Of a DNA stretch of 64,000 nucleotides, positions 34,548 to 43,451 are shown one piece after another. Origin of the DNA: Prevotella sp. (lineage in GTDB: Bacteria > Bacteroidota > Bacteroidia > Bacteroidales > Bacteroidaceae); NCBI GenBank assembly GCA_016285245.1, contig JAEEQH010000001.1, forward strand, positions 86,540-150,539. Reading direction: 5' to 3'. Position 1 is the stretch's first letter; each line of letters starts with the position of its first letter. Under the pieces are notes generated by a model, which searched no databases, was not told the DNA's origin, and saw only the letters and a list, made by a program, of their open reading frames with translations. The position numbers and the translations under genes are program-made.

Positions 34548-35786
34548 ATGCGTAGAACAATAACTACACTGCTGAGAAACAGATGGATGATGGTGATAGC
34601 TTTAGCACTCATCGTCTGTCATTTGTCATTTACCCACGCAGCGGCACAAGAGAAGCACAAGTACACCCTGGTGATTGATGCAGGCCACGGCGGCAAGGAC
34701 GGCGGTGCGTGTGCCAACGGCGCCAAGGAGAAAAACATCAACCTGAGCGTGGCACTGGCCTTCGGCAAGTTGGTGGAACAGAACTGTGCCGACGTAAAGG
34801 TGATATACACCCGCAAGACCGACGTGTTCATACCATTGCACCGCCGCGCAGAGATAGCCAACAAAAACAAGGCCGACGTATTCATATCCATACACACCAA
34901 CAGCGTGGAGAGCCGTAAGACTATTACAGGCATGGAGACCTATACCATGGGCATGCGCCGCAGCAACGAGAAGCGCAGCGCTGCCATGCGCGAGAACGAG
35001 GTCATCCTGATAGAGAGCGACTACCGCCAGCACTATGCAGGATTCGACCCGAACTCACCTGAAAGCTATATCATCTTCGACATGGTGAACGAGGCAAACA
35101 TGGCACAGAGCGTGGAGCTGGCACAGCTTATACAGAAAAACGTGTGTGCCACCGCCGGCCGGCCCAACAAAGGCGTGAAGCAAGATGCCTTCCTGGTGCT
35201 ACGCGAAACATCGATGCCCGCCTGCCTCATTGAGCTGGGCTACATCACCACCCCCTCGGAGGCAGCCTACCTCACCAAGCAGGCTAACGTCGATGCAATG
35301 GCACGCGGCATATACAAAGCTTTCGTGGCATACAAGAACAAGGGTGCCACATCCCCTACCCCACCCTCTACTCCCAGCACGCCCACTCCGCAAGAGCCCC
35401 CTGCCACACCTGCCGCAGCAGAGCCACCCGTCGCATCAGATGCCGCAGACACACCTGCTGCCACTGAGACCGCAGCCGCAACTGATGCCACAGATGCCGC
35501 AGTAGCTACTGCTGCACCCATCTTCAAGGTGCAAATCCTGGCCAGCGACCGCCAGCTGCGCCCCAACGACCGTCAGTTGAAAGGCCTGCAGGGTGTGGAC
35601 AGCTACAAGGAAGGCGCGCTGTGGAAGTACACCATCGGCGCTTCAGCCAACTACAACGAGATATACAAGCTGCGCAAAAGCGTGCTGCAGAAGTTTCCAC
35701 AGGCATTCATCATTGCCTTCAAGAACGGAGAGCGCGTCGATGCTGCCGAAGCCCTGCAGGAGTTCAAGCGCAACCAGCGGCGATAA
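34548..35786 (+). CDS. N-acetylmuramoyl-L-alanine amidase with Pro/Ala-rich linker and SPOR-like C-terminus
   Basis: TLVIDAGHGGKDGGACANGAKEKNINLSVALAFG; C-terminal FKVQILASDRQLRP... Confidence 0.93.
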   Translation: MRRTITTLLRNRWMMVIALALIVCHLSFTHAAAQEKHKYTLVIDAGHGGKDGGACANGAKEKNINLSVALAFGKLVEQNCADVKVIYTRKTDVFIPLHRRAEIANKNKADVFISIHTNSVESRKTITGMETYTMGMRRSNEKRSAAMRENEVILIESDYRQHYAGFDPNSPESYIIFDMVNEANMAQSVELAQLIQKNVCATAGRPNKGVKQDAFLVLRETSMPACLIELGYITTPSEAAYLTKQANVDAMARGIYKAFVAYKNKGATSPTPPSTPSTPTPQEPPATPAAAEPPVASDAADTPAATETAAATDATDAAVATAAPIFKVQILASDRQLRPNDRQLKGLQGVDSYKEGALWKYTIGASANYNEIYKLRKSVLQKFPQAFIIAFKNGERVDAAEALQEFKRNQRR

Positions 35787-35856
35787 CTACAAGCACGGAT
35801 AGCACGTTTTTCACCATATAGAATAAGCAACACACGAATATAACGCATTAATAAGC

Positions 35857-36756
35857 ATGAAGATCTCTAACGAAATAAAGATTGCACTGGTGGCCATCGC
35901 AGCGGTAGTAGTGCTGTTCATAGGCCTGCATTTCCTCAAGGGCATGTCGCTGTTCTCCAGCAATGACGTCTACTATGTAGTCTTCGACGACGTAAGCGGA
36001 CTCTCACCCTCCAGCCCCATCTATGCCAACGGCTATCGTGTGGGCGTTATCAAGGACATAGACTATGACTACAGCCGCCCCGACCACATCATAGCCACAG
36101 CCGACCTCGACCCCAAGCTGCAGATGCACAAGGGAACGCGGGCCGAGATAGTGAGCGACTTTCTGGGCAACGTAAGGCTGGAGCTGCGCTTCGGCCCCGC
36201 TGAAGGCCGGCTGCTCACAGTAGGCGACACTATAGAGGGCGGCACACAAGAAGGACTGATGAGCAAGGCCGCCAACATGCTGCCGCAGATAGAGCAGATG
36301 CTGCCCAAGCTCGACTCCATACTGCAGAACATCAACCTGCTGGTGAGCGACCCGGCCCTCGCAACCACCATGCACAACGCCGAACAACTCACTGCCAGGC
36401 TCACCGCCACCTCGGCACAGCTGCACCAGCTCACTGCCCAGCTCAACCGCCACATGCCGCAGATGATGACCAAGGCCGAGGGCGTGCTGGCCAACACCGA
36501 GACACTCACAGCCAACCTCTCGCAGGTGGACATCGAAGCCACCATGCAGCGCGTAGACCATGCACTGGCCAACGTAGAACAGCTCACCGCCAAGCTGAAC
36601 AGCCCCAACGGCACCGTGGGAATGCTACTGAACGACACACAGCTCTACGACCACCTCAACGCCACCATGCGCGATGTCGACTCGCTGCTACTCGACTTCA
36701 AGAGCCATCCACGGCGCTACATCAACCTGTCTGTTTTCGGCAAAAAAGACAAGTAA
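35857..36756 (+). CDS. MlaD/MCE-family substrate-binding protein
   Basis: MKISNEIKIALVAIAAVVVLFIGLHFLKGMSLFSSNDVYYVVFDDVSGLSPSSPIYANGYRVGVIKDI. Confidence 0.92.
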   Translation: MKISNEIKIALVAIAAVVVLFIGLHFLKGMSLFSSNDVYYVVFDDVSGLSPSSPIYANGYRVGVIKDIDYDYSRPDHIIATADLDPKLQMHKGTRAEIVSDFLGNVRLELRFGPAEGRLLTVGDTIEGGTQEGLMSKAANMLPQIEQMLPKLDSILQNINLLVSDPALATTMHNAEQLTARLTATSAQLHQLTAQLNRHMPQMMTKAEGVLANTETLTANLSQVDIEATMQRVDHALANVEQLTAKLNSPNGTVGMLLNDTQLYDHLNATMRDVDSLLLDFKSHPRRYINLSVFGKKDK

Positions 36757-36937
36757 TTTTATTTCGTCTAAATAACAAACAGCACGTAAAGCCCGATTAG
36801 TGTCTCTGCAAATCACTGAAAGCCAAAACCTTTTAACTGTGCAAGACCTGAATCTTGCAAAAAAACGTGAAACAACATAATTTGCCAAGGAATAGAAAGT
36901 TACGGCGTTTGTAAACACAGTGGTCTTTTTCTACACA

Positions 36938-36969
36938 TTTGCACAGGTCATTTTTTTTTGCGACCTTTG
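36938..36969 (+). promoter_or_regulatory. Candidate dnaA promoter
   Basis: TTTG (36938-36941) - N20 - GACCTTTG (36962-36969; one mismatch to TAnnTTTG). Confidence 0.5.
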
Positions 36970-37057
36970 CACTCCGAAAGTAAATGAAAAACCACTTTCG
37001 CCTAGTGATAGTCGATAACAATCAACTTTCAGACCAGGAATAATCTAAAACGCAAGA

Positions 37058-38464
37058 ATGCAAAAGAGTCATCAGGCGCTCTGGCAACACTGCCTGCACC
37101 TCATCAAGCAGAATGTTGCTGAGCAGACATACAAGACGTGGTTCGAGCCCATTGTCTTCGAGAGCTATGACGAAAAGCTCTCGACGGTACTGGTGCAGGT
37201 TCCAAGCCCGTACATATACGAGTTCTTGGAGCAACACTACGTGCGTCTGATGGCCTGGGCACTCAACAACAGCTTCAAGACCAACGTAAAGCTGAAGTAC
37301 CGTCTTGTGGTGGACCGCGAGAACGGCAAGACACAAGAGGTGGAGGGAGAGCGCCCCGCTGAAATCGACCCCCCTGCCGGCACCCGCGCCAACCAGTCGC
37401 CCACAGTGTTCGATGGCGCCAAGTCACAGCAGCTCAACCCGCAGCTCGACCCCAATAAGACTTTCGAGAGTTTCATCGAGGGCGACTCCAACAAGCTGCC
37501 GCGAGCCGTAGGACTGTCCATCAGCGAGCATCCGGGCAAGTCAACCTTCAACCCCTTCTTCGTGTTCGGCCCTTCCGGCTGTGGAAAGACCCACCTCATC
37601 AATGCCATCGGCGTGGAGTGCAAGCGCCGCGCCCCCAAGAGCCGCGTGCTCTACGTGTCGGCACGCCTCTTCCAGGTGCAGTACACCGATGCCGTGAGGC
37701 AGAACACCGTCAACGACTTCATCAACTTCTACCAGACCATCGATGTGCTCATCGTCGACGACATACAGGAGTGGGTGTCATCGCCAAAGACACTCGACAC
37801 CTTCTTCTTCATCTTCGACCACTTGTTCCGCCTTGGCAAGCAGATAATCCTGGCCAGCGACCGGCCACCCGTCGACCTTGACGGTGTGAAAGAACGCCTG
37901 CTCACCCGCTTCTCCTGCGGACTCATTGCCGAGTTAGAGAAGCCCGACACGCAGCTCTGCGTAGACATACTCAACGACAAGTGCAGCCGCGACGGACTGA
38001 AGATTCCTGCTGATGTCATCCTCTACATTGCACAAACAGCCAATGGCAGCGTGCGCGACCTGCAGGGAGTGGTCAACTCGCTCATGGCCTATAGCATTGT
38101 CTACAACTCAGCCATCGACATGCATCTGGCCGAGCGCCTCATCAAGCGCGCCGTGAAGGTGGACAATGCTCCGCTCACCATCGACGAGATTCTCGACCGT
38201 GTATGCCAGCACTACGGCGTCAGCCAGCAGAATGTGTTCAGCAAGAGCCGCAAGCGCGAATTTGTGCAAGTGCGCCAGGTGAGCATGTACCTGGCTCAGA
38301 AGTACACCAAGATGCCCGCTTCGCGCATAGGCCAGCTCATTGGCGGGCGCGACCACAGCACCGTGCTCCACAGCTGCGCAGCAGTGGAACAGCGGCTGAA
38401 GGTAGACAAGGCTTTTGTTGACGACATCAACAGCATTGAGCAGTCGTTCAAGCTGAAACAATAA
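37058..38464 (+). CDS. dnaA: Chromosomal replication initiator DnaA
   Basis: NPFFVFGPSGCGKTHLINAIG; VLIVDDIQEW; C-terminal ASRIGQLIGGRDHSTVLHSCAAVEQ. Confidence 0.98.
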   Translation: MQKSHQALWQHCLHLIKQNVAEQTYKTWFEPIVFESYDEKLSTVLVQVPSPYIYEFLEQHYVRLMAWALNNSFKTNVKLKYRLVVDRENGKTQEVEGERPAEIDPPAGTRANQSPTVFDGAKSQQLNPQLDPNKTFESFIEGDSNKLPRAVGLSISEHPGKSTFNPFFVFGPSGCGKTHLINAIGVECKRRAPKSRVLYVSARLFQVQYTDAVRQNTVNDFINFYQTIDVLIVDDIQEWVSSPKTLDTFFFIFDHLFRLGKQIILASDRPPVDLDGVKERLLTRFSCGLIAELEKPDTQLCVDILNDKCSRDGLKIPADVILYIAQTANGSVRDLQGVVNSLMAYSIVYNSAIDMHLAERLIKRAVKVDNAPLTIDEILDRVCQHYGVSQQNVFSKSRKREFVQVRQVSMYLAQKYTKMPASRIGQLIGGRDHSTVLHSCAAVEQRLKVDKAFVDDINSIEQSFKLKQ

Positions 38465-38502
38465 CGCCCCCCGTCTGCAACGTTGCAGGCAAGACAACAG
38501 TG

Positions 38503-39109
38503 GACTTACCTAGCTACGCCGCAACTGATACTATTAGCAGAGGACAACAGCGGACTACAACGGACTTATGTGCCACATTGTAAGTCCGCTGCAAATTATT
38601 AGTCCGTGGTTATCCGCTGCAAAATATTAGTCCGTTGTTGTCCGCTGCATAATAATAGTCCGCTGTAGTCCGCTGCAAAATATTAGTCCGCTGTTGTCCG
38701 CTGCATAATAATAGTCCGCTGTAGTCCGCTGCAAATTATTAGTCCGCTGTTGTCCGCTGCATTATAATAGTCCGTTGTTGTCCGCTGCAAAATATCTGTC
38801 CGCTGTTGTCCGATGCATAATAATAGTCCGCTGTTGTCCGATGCATAATAATAGCCCGCTGTTGTCCGCTGCAAAATAATAGTCCGCTGTTGTCCGATGC
38901 AAAATATCAGTCCGCTGTTGTCCGCTGCAAAATAATAGTCCGCTGTTGTCCGATGCAAAATATCAGTCCGCTGTTGTCCGCTGCATTATAATAGTCCGCT
39001 GTTGTCCGATGCATTATAATAGTCCCCTGTTGTCCGATGCAAAATAATAGTCCGCTGCAAAAATCAGTCCGTTGTTATCCGCTGCAAAAAGAGTCCGTGG
39101 TTGTCCGCG
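38503..39109. repeat. Array 2: inverted copies followed by ~17 regular 28-bp units (AGTCCGCTGTTGTCCGMTGC + 8-bp AT-rich linker)
   Basis: Units read directly, e.g. agtccgctgttgtccgctgcataataat; reverse-oriented copies around 38538-38568. Confidence 0.95.
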
Positions 39110-39143
39110 TCCTGAATAAATACCAGCTTTTTTTGCAGAAAAA

Positions 39144-39175
39144 TTTGGTTATTATACCAAATCTTTATACCTTTG
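39144..39175 (+). promoter_or_regulatory. Bacteroidetes promoter for the cobalamin-regulated operon
   Basis: TTTG (39144-39147) - N20 - TACCTTTG (39168-39175). Confidence 0.75.
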
Positions 39176-39184
39176 CACCCGCAA

Positions 39185-39400
39185 CAGGAAACTGGAGCCT
39201 ACAGATGGCTGCAGTGCAAGGGAACCGGGTGAGAATCCCGGACAGTACCTGCTGCTGTAATCCTCGTTTAAGAGGTTTGCCTGTATAACGCCACTGAGCA
39301 GCCCGCCTTCTCCCCATCCACACGATGTGGAGGAGCGAGGGTGGAACTCGGGAAGGCAAGGCAGACTGGGGAGAGTCAGAATACCTGCCGTTGCAAGGCT
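39185..39400 (+). promoter_or_regulatory. Cobalamin (B12) riboswitch
   Basis: GGGAACCGGGTGAGAATCCCGGACAGTACCTGCTGCTGTAA core, GCCACTG element, and distal AGTCAGAATACCTGCC; upstream of a TonB receptor. Confidence 0.9.
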
Positions 39401-39447
39401 GAAAAACGCGCCGCTCAGGAGCAAGCGGAGGCGTAAGAAGTAAAAGA

Positions 39448-41634
39448 ATGACGAAGTCGAATCGTACATCGAAAATGAGTAAATCGTCAATCCTCGCGGT
39501 GCTGGCCTTCATGGCTTGCGCTACTGTGTCGTTGGCGCAAGATGTGCTGCAGGGCGACTCGCTGCAGGAGGTGGTGGTGACGGGCACCGGCACGCGCCAC
39601 CTGCTGAAGAACACGCCCGTGCAGACAGAAGTCATATCGCGACAGATGCTGGCGAGCTATGGCGGCAAGAGTCTGGAGGACATTCTCAGCGGACTGACCG
39701 CGTCGTTTGCCTTTAACGAGGGCGACATGGGCAGCCAGACCCAGCTGAACGGACTAGGCAACAACTACATCCTGATACTGGTGGACGGGAAGCGTATACA
39801 CGGCGACGTGGGAGGCGAGAACGACCTGGGTCTGATAGACCCTCACAACATTGAGCGCATAGAGATAGTGAAGGGAGCGCAGAGCGCGCTCTACGGCAGC
39901 GACGCCATGGCAGGTGTCATCAACATCATCACCAAGCGGCACGACACAGAGGGCTGGCTCGTGGAGAACTCCACCCGCTACGGCTCGCACAACGACCTGC
40001 GCCAGCACAACGGCGTGGGACTGCGATGGGGCCAGTGGCAATCGTACACCAACTTCCAGCTGCAGCACACCGACGGTTGGCAGAACACCACGAATGAGTA
40101 TACCGAAGCAAAGATGATTACCGACACGCGCAACCACACGGTGAACAAATACACCAACTGGCAGATAGCGGAGCGGCTGACCTACACGCCAACGAAAGAC
40201 ATGGAGCTCTATGCCGACGGCAGCTACTACACCAAGCGCATATACCGCCCCACCGACGGGCGCCACCCCTCGTGCGACGTCTACACCTACGACCTGAAGT
40301 ACCGCAATGCCTCGGCTGCTGCGGGCGGCAAGTGGTATGTGGGCGGCGAGCAGCCTGAAGCGGGCAGCAAGCGCAATGTGGTGACGCTCGACGTGAGCTG
40401 GGACAGGCATGCCTACTACTATGCCTTCACCGATACCACCCTGGAGGATGGCTACTACCGCGGACAGTTTACCCACTACTATCCTTACTTCACTGGGCAG
40501 ACCAACTTGCAGAGCGACCAGCAGCGCACCATGGCCAACGCCAAAGGGGTGTTCTACCTGCCCCACGACCACACACTGAACGTGGGAGCAGAATACCGCT
40601 ACGACTATCTGAAAGCACCCATGCGCGTGAACGGCGGGAAGGCCGACGACTGGACGGCTGCCGTGTATGCGCAGGATGAGTTCGACCCCTTCAGCTGGCT
40701 CAACATCACCGCCGGCGTGCGACTGATAGACAACAATGCCTTTGGCCTGCACGTCACCCCGAAGCTAAGCACCATGGTGTCGGTGGGCAACTGGCGCCTG
40801 CGCGCAGGATGGAGCCAAGGCTTCAAGTCGCCCACCACGAAAGAACTGGGCTACCACTACGTGAAGCAGATGGGGGCCAACACCTATTATTATATGGGCA
40901 ACACGAAACTCGATGCACAGACCAGCAACTACTGGTCGGCCAACGTGGAGTATCGCACCGACCGGTTCACCTGTTCGGTCACGGGCTACGTTAACCGCCT
41001 CGACAACATGATTACACTGGTCAATGTGCCCGTGAGCGAGATACCGCCCGGAGCCACGTCGGCCTTCGCCGGCGACGGCAGTACCAACATCATTCCGCGC
41101 ATGTATAAAAATGCAGAGGATGCCAAGACCTACGGCGTGGACATGAACCTCAGCTGCAACATCAGCAAGGAGCTGACCCTCGGCGGCAACTACAGCTACT
41201 TAGACACGAAGGCCAACGTATATAACACGACGCATGGGGTGCTGCACGAGGTGGTGATCGACGGCATGGCGCATCACAAATGGAACGGTTTCGTGACGTG
41301 GAGCCACCGTTTCTCCGACAGCTACCGCTTAGGGCTGAACCTCAGCACACGCGGGTCGAGCCGGCGCTACTATGAGAACGACGGCGACGGAAAGGCATAC
41401 CAGCTCTGGCGGCTTAACACCACCCACGACCTGGGGCACAGCAAGCTGGCTTCCTATCGCGTGGAATTAGGGGTAGACAACATCTTCAACTACAAAGACA
41501 CCACCCCGCGCCCCTACCACTTAGGCACCACGTCGCCAGGCACCACGCTCTACGCCACACTCACGGTGAAGTTTAATAAAGGAAAACGGGTGAAGGCATC
41601 GGCCGTGCGCTCGATGAAAGAAGACGAAGAGTGA
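39448..41634 (+). CDS. TonB-dependent receptor, BtuB-like (cobalamin/corrinoid uptake)
   Basis: 'LQEVVVTGTGTRHLLKNTPVQTEVISRQML' TonB box/plug; 'IERIEIVKGAQSALYGSDAMAGVINIITK'; riboswitch upstream. Confidence 0.9.
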   Translation: MTKSNRTSKMSKSSILAVLAFMACATVSLAQDVLQGDSLQEVVVTGTGTRHLLKNTPVQTEVISRQMLASYGGKSLEDILSGLTASFAFNEGDMGSQTQLNGLGNNYILILVDGKRIHGDVGGENDLGLIDPHNIERIEIVKGAQSALYGSDAMAGVINIITKRHDTEGWLVENSTRYGSHNDLRQHNGVGLRWGQWQSYTNFQLQHTDGWQNTTNEYTEAKMITDTRNHTVNKYTNWQIAERLTYTPTKDMELYADGSYYTKRIYRPTDGRHPSCDVYTYDLKYRNASAAAGGKWYVGGEQPEAGSKRNVVTLDVSWDRHAYYYAFTDTTLEDGYYRGQFTHYYPYFTGQTNLQSDQQRTMANAKGVFYLPHDHTLNVGAEYRYDYLKAPMRVNGGKADDWTAAVYAQDEFDPFSWLNITAGVRLIDNNAFGLHVTPKLSTMVSVGNWRLRAGWSQGFKSPTTKELGYHYVKQMGANTYYYMGNTKLDAQTSNYWSANVEYRTDRFTCSVTGYVNRLDNMITLVNVPVSEIPPGATSAFAGDGSTNIIPRMYKNAEDAKTYGVDMNLSCNISKELTLGGNYSYLDTKANVYNTTHGVLHEVVIDGMAHHKWNGFVTWSHRFSDSYRLGLNLSTRGSSRRYYENDGDGKAYQLWRLNTTHDLGHSKLASYRVELGVDNIFNYKDTTPRPYHLGTTSPGTTLYATLTVKFNKGKRVKASAVRSMKEDEE

Positions 41635-41715
41635 ACATTTTATTGTTTGAAGTGTATAGATAAGAAAGAAGAACAGAAGCATTCGTTAATTAACATTTTA
41701 AAAACAACAAACACT

Positions 41716-42831
41716 ATGAAAGCAAAAATTCTGATGATGGCCATGATGGCCATTTGTGGAGCGTTCGCCTTCACCGCATGCAGCGATGACGACGACGATG
41801 CAGCAAAGTCGAACCACGACCTCTATCAGGAGGCCGTCACCAAGACCGTAAAGGCCAACAAGAAGCACGACAAGGCTATTCTGCTCGTGGCCTTCGGCAG
41901 CACCTGGCAGCAGGCCTATGATGCCTTCGACGCCACCGTCGATGCCACAAAGAAGCAATTCCCCAACTACGACGTGTACCTCAGCTTCTCGTCTGTCATC
42001 TGCATCAACCGCGCCGCTGCCGGCGAGAACGTGGCAGCACGCAACTTCTACGCCCCGTCGTTCTGGCTCAACGCCTTCGCCGACAAGGACGTGCAGTACA
42101 AGGAGATTGTAGTGCAGTCGCTGCAGGTCATACCCGGCGAGGAGTACAAGAACGTGCGCGACAGCTACATCAAGAACTTCGCCAACAACTTCTATGGCGA
42201 CCTCGACGACGAGTACCTCTCGAAGGTGAAAATCTACCTCGGCACGCCGCTTATGGCTGAAGACACCGACGTAGATGCACTCGCCACCGTTCTCTACAAC
42301 GCCACCAAGTCGAAGCTCACCGGCAACAACATCATCACCTTCATGGGCCACGGCAACCCCGAGGGCTACGACTACTACGGAGCCAACGTGCGCTACACCG
42401 AGCTGGAGCAGAAGTTGCAGCAGATTAGCGGCACCAAGCAGTATTACGTGGGCACGGTCGACATGCCCGAGAACTACAAGACCGATGTGCTGAAGCGCAT
42501 GAAGGAGAATGGCTTCAACAGCGGAACCGTCTATTGCTATCCGCTCATGTCAATAGCCGGTGACCACGCCCACAACGACATGGCCGGCGACGACGACGCA
42601 TGGGACAACGGCTACGAGCTGAACGACGAGGGCGAAGTGGAGGACACCTCGTGGAAGTGCTTCTTCACCCGCAACGGCTACACCTGCAACGACAACGTGC
42701 TCGAGGGCTGCGTCGTTGGCCTGCTGGAAAACAGCGCCGTGCGCCAGCTCTGGCTCAACCACATAGACCGCGCCGTAAAGAACGACTACGGACTGCTGGA
42801 CTACTACCACTCAAAGAACCCTGAGGAATAA
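41716..42831 (+). CDS. CbiK-like sirohydrochlorin cobaltochelatase lipoprotein
   Basis: Signal/lipobox ...FAFTACSDDDDD; CbiK motifs AILLVAFGSTW, 'NIITFMGHGNPEGYDYYGA', 'SIAGDHAHNDMAGDD'. Confidence 0.88.
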   Translation: MKAKILMMAMMAICGAFAFTACSDDDDDAAKSNHDLYQEAVTKTVKANKKHDKAILLVAFGSTWQQAYDAFDATVDATKKQFPNYDVYLSFSSVICINRAAAGENVAARNFYAPSFWLNAFADKDVQYKEIVVQSLQVIPGEEYKNVRDSYIKNFANNFYGDLDDEYLSKVKIYLGTPLMAEDTDVDALATVLYNATKSKLTGNNIITFMGHGNPEGYDYYGANVRYTELEQKLQQISGTKQYYVGTVDMPENYKTDVLKRMKENGFNSGTVYCYPLMSIAGDHAHNDMAGDDDAWDNGYELNDEGEVEDTSWKCFFTRNGYTCNDNVLEGCVVGLLENSAVRQLWLNHIDRAVKNDYGLLDYYHSKNPEE

Positions 42832-42888
42832 ACCACACCACCAACCTTTGTAAACCTCTGTCTTCCTACATCTAGGAGGCAGCACCCT

Positions 42889-42945
42889 CACCTCCCACAC
42901 CCAACGGGCTACTCACTGACAGTCAGTGCCGTTTTGGGTGTGGGA
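42889..42945 (+). terminator. Long hairpin downstream of the cbiK-like gene
   Basis: CCCACACCCAACGG...CCGTTTTGGGTGTGGG with inner ACTGAC/GTCAGT. Confidence 0.65.
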
Positions 42946-43046
42946 TGGCTTTTCACCCCGCACCCGATACCACACCTAATGGCCAGACATCACAAAATGA
43001 CACGATTTTTGAATCTCCGATTGGGAAAAGAGGAGACCGTATCTCT

Positions 43047-43273
43047 CGCGCGCGCGTTTTATACGCGCGCGTGACTGCCAGGTGCTTGCACCACTTGCAC
43101 CACTTTTTCAAAATACGGATGCCTCCCAGCAAAATTTGGCGGCCACTTTTTTTCACAGGAGGCCGCCAAATTTTTACAGGAGGGCACCACGCAAAACACA
43201 TGAAGCAGCACATTGATGTGGTGCAAGTGGTGCAAGCACCTAACGCTCACACGCGCGATATAACGCGCGCGCG
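43047..43273. repeat. Large nested inverted repeat (~57-bp outer arms, inner GGCGGCC/GGCCGCC stem)
   Basis: 43047-43103 CGCGCGCGCGTTTTATACGCGCGCG...GGTGCTTGCACCACTTGCACCAC versus reverse complement of 43218-43273; inner AAATTTGGCGGCC/GGCCGCCAAATTT. Confidence 0.9.
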
Positions 43274-43392
43274 AAAGGCCATAACTATAGTGGCAGGCAC
43301 ACACCCAATGCCTTTCAGCGTCTTAATCACTTCATAGCTGATAATCATATCAAACTATTTTCCCCTTGTGGCAGCAAAAAAAAGGCTGAAAT

Positions 43393-43423
43393 TTTGTACT
43401 TTTGCCTTTTTTTTGTACTTTTG
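43393..43423 (+). promoter_or_regulatory. Candidate promoter of the fumarase gene, with overlapping duplicated -7 element
   Basis: TTTG (43393-43396) - N19 - TACTTTTG (43416-43423); second TACTTTTG at 43397-43404. Confidence 0.55.
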
Positions 43424-43451
43424 TACCCGAAAAACAAAAAACGACTACAAT

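Noticed and set aside
38683-38958. 91-aa minus-strand ORF in the dnaA-linked array
   Set aside because: Same reason: the 28-bp unit is not a multiple of 3 and the ORF simply cycles frames through the repeat.
38582-39109. Possible CRISPR array (20-bp repeat, 8-bp variable part)
   Set aside because: The 'spacers' are 8 bp, AT-rich and drawn from a few recurring words; there is no cas gene nearby. It is a tandem repeat, not CRISPR.
38582-39109. DnaA-box cluster / oriC next to dnaA
   Set aside because: Units read TTGTCCGCT or TTATCCGCT, not TTATNCACA, and the same core occurs after rpoC; an origin function is not supported by sequence alone.
39754-40752. 332-aa ORF antisense to the BtuB-like receptor
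   Set aside because: Low-complexity Val/His/Gly composition typical of antisense translation; the plus strand is a clear TonB receptor.
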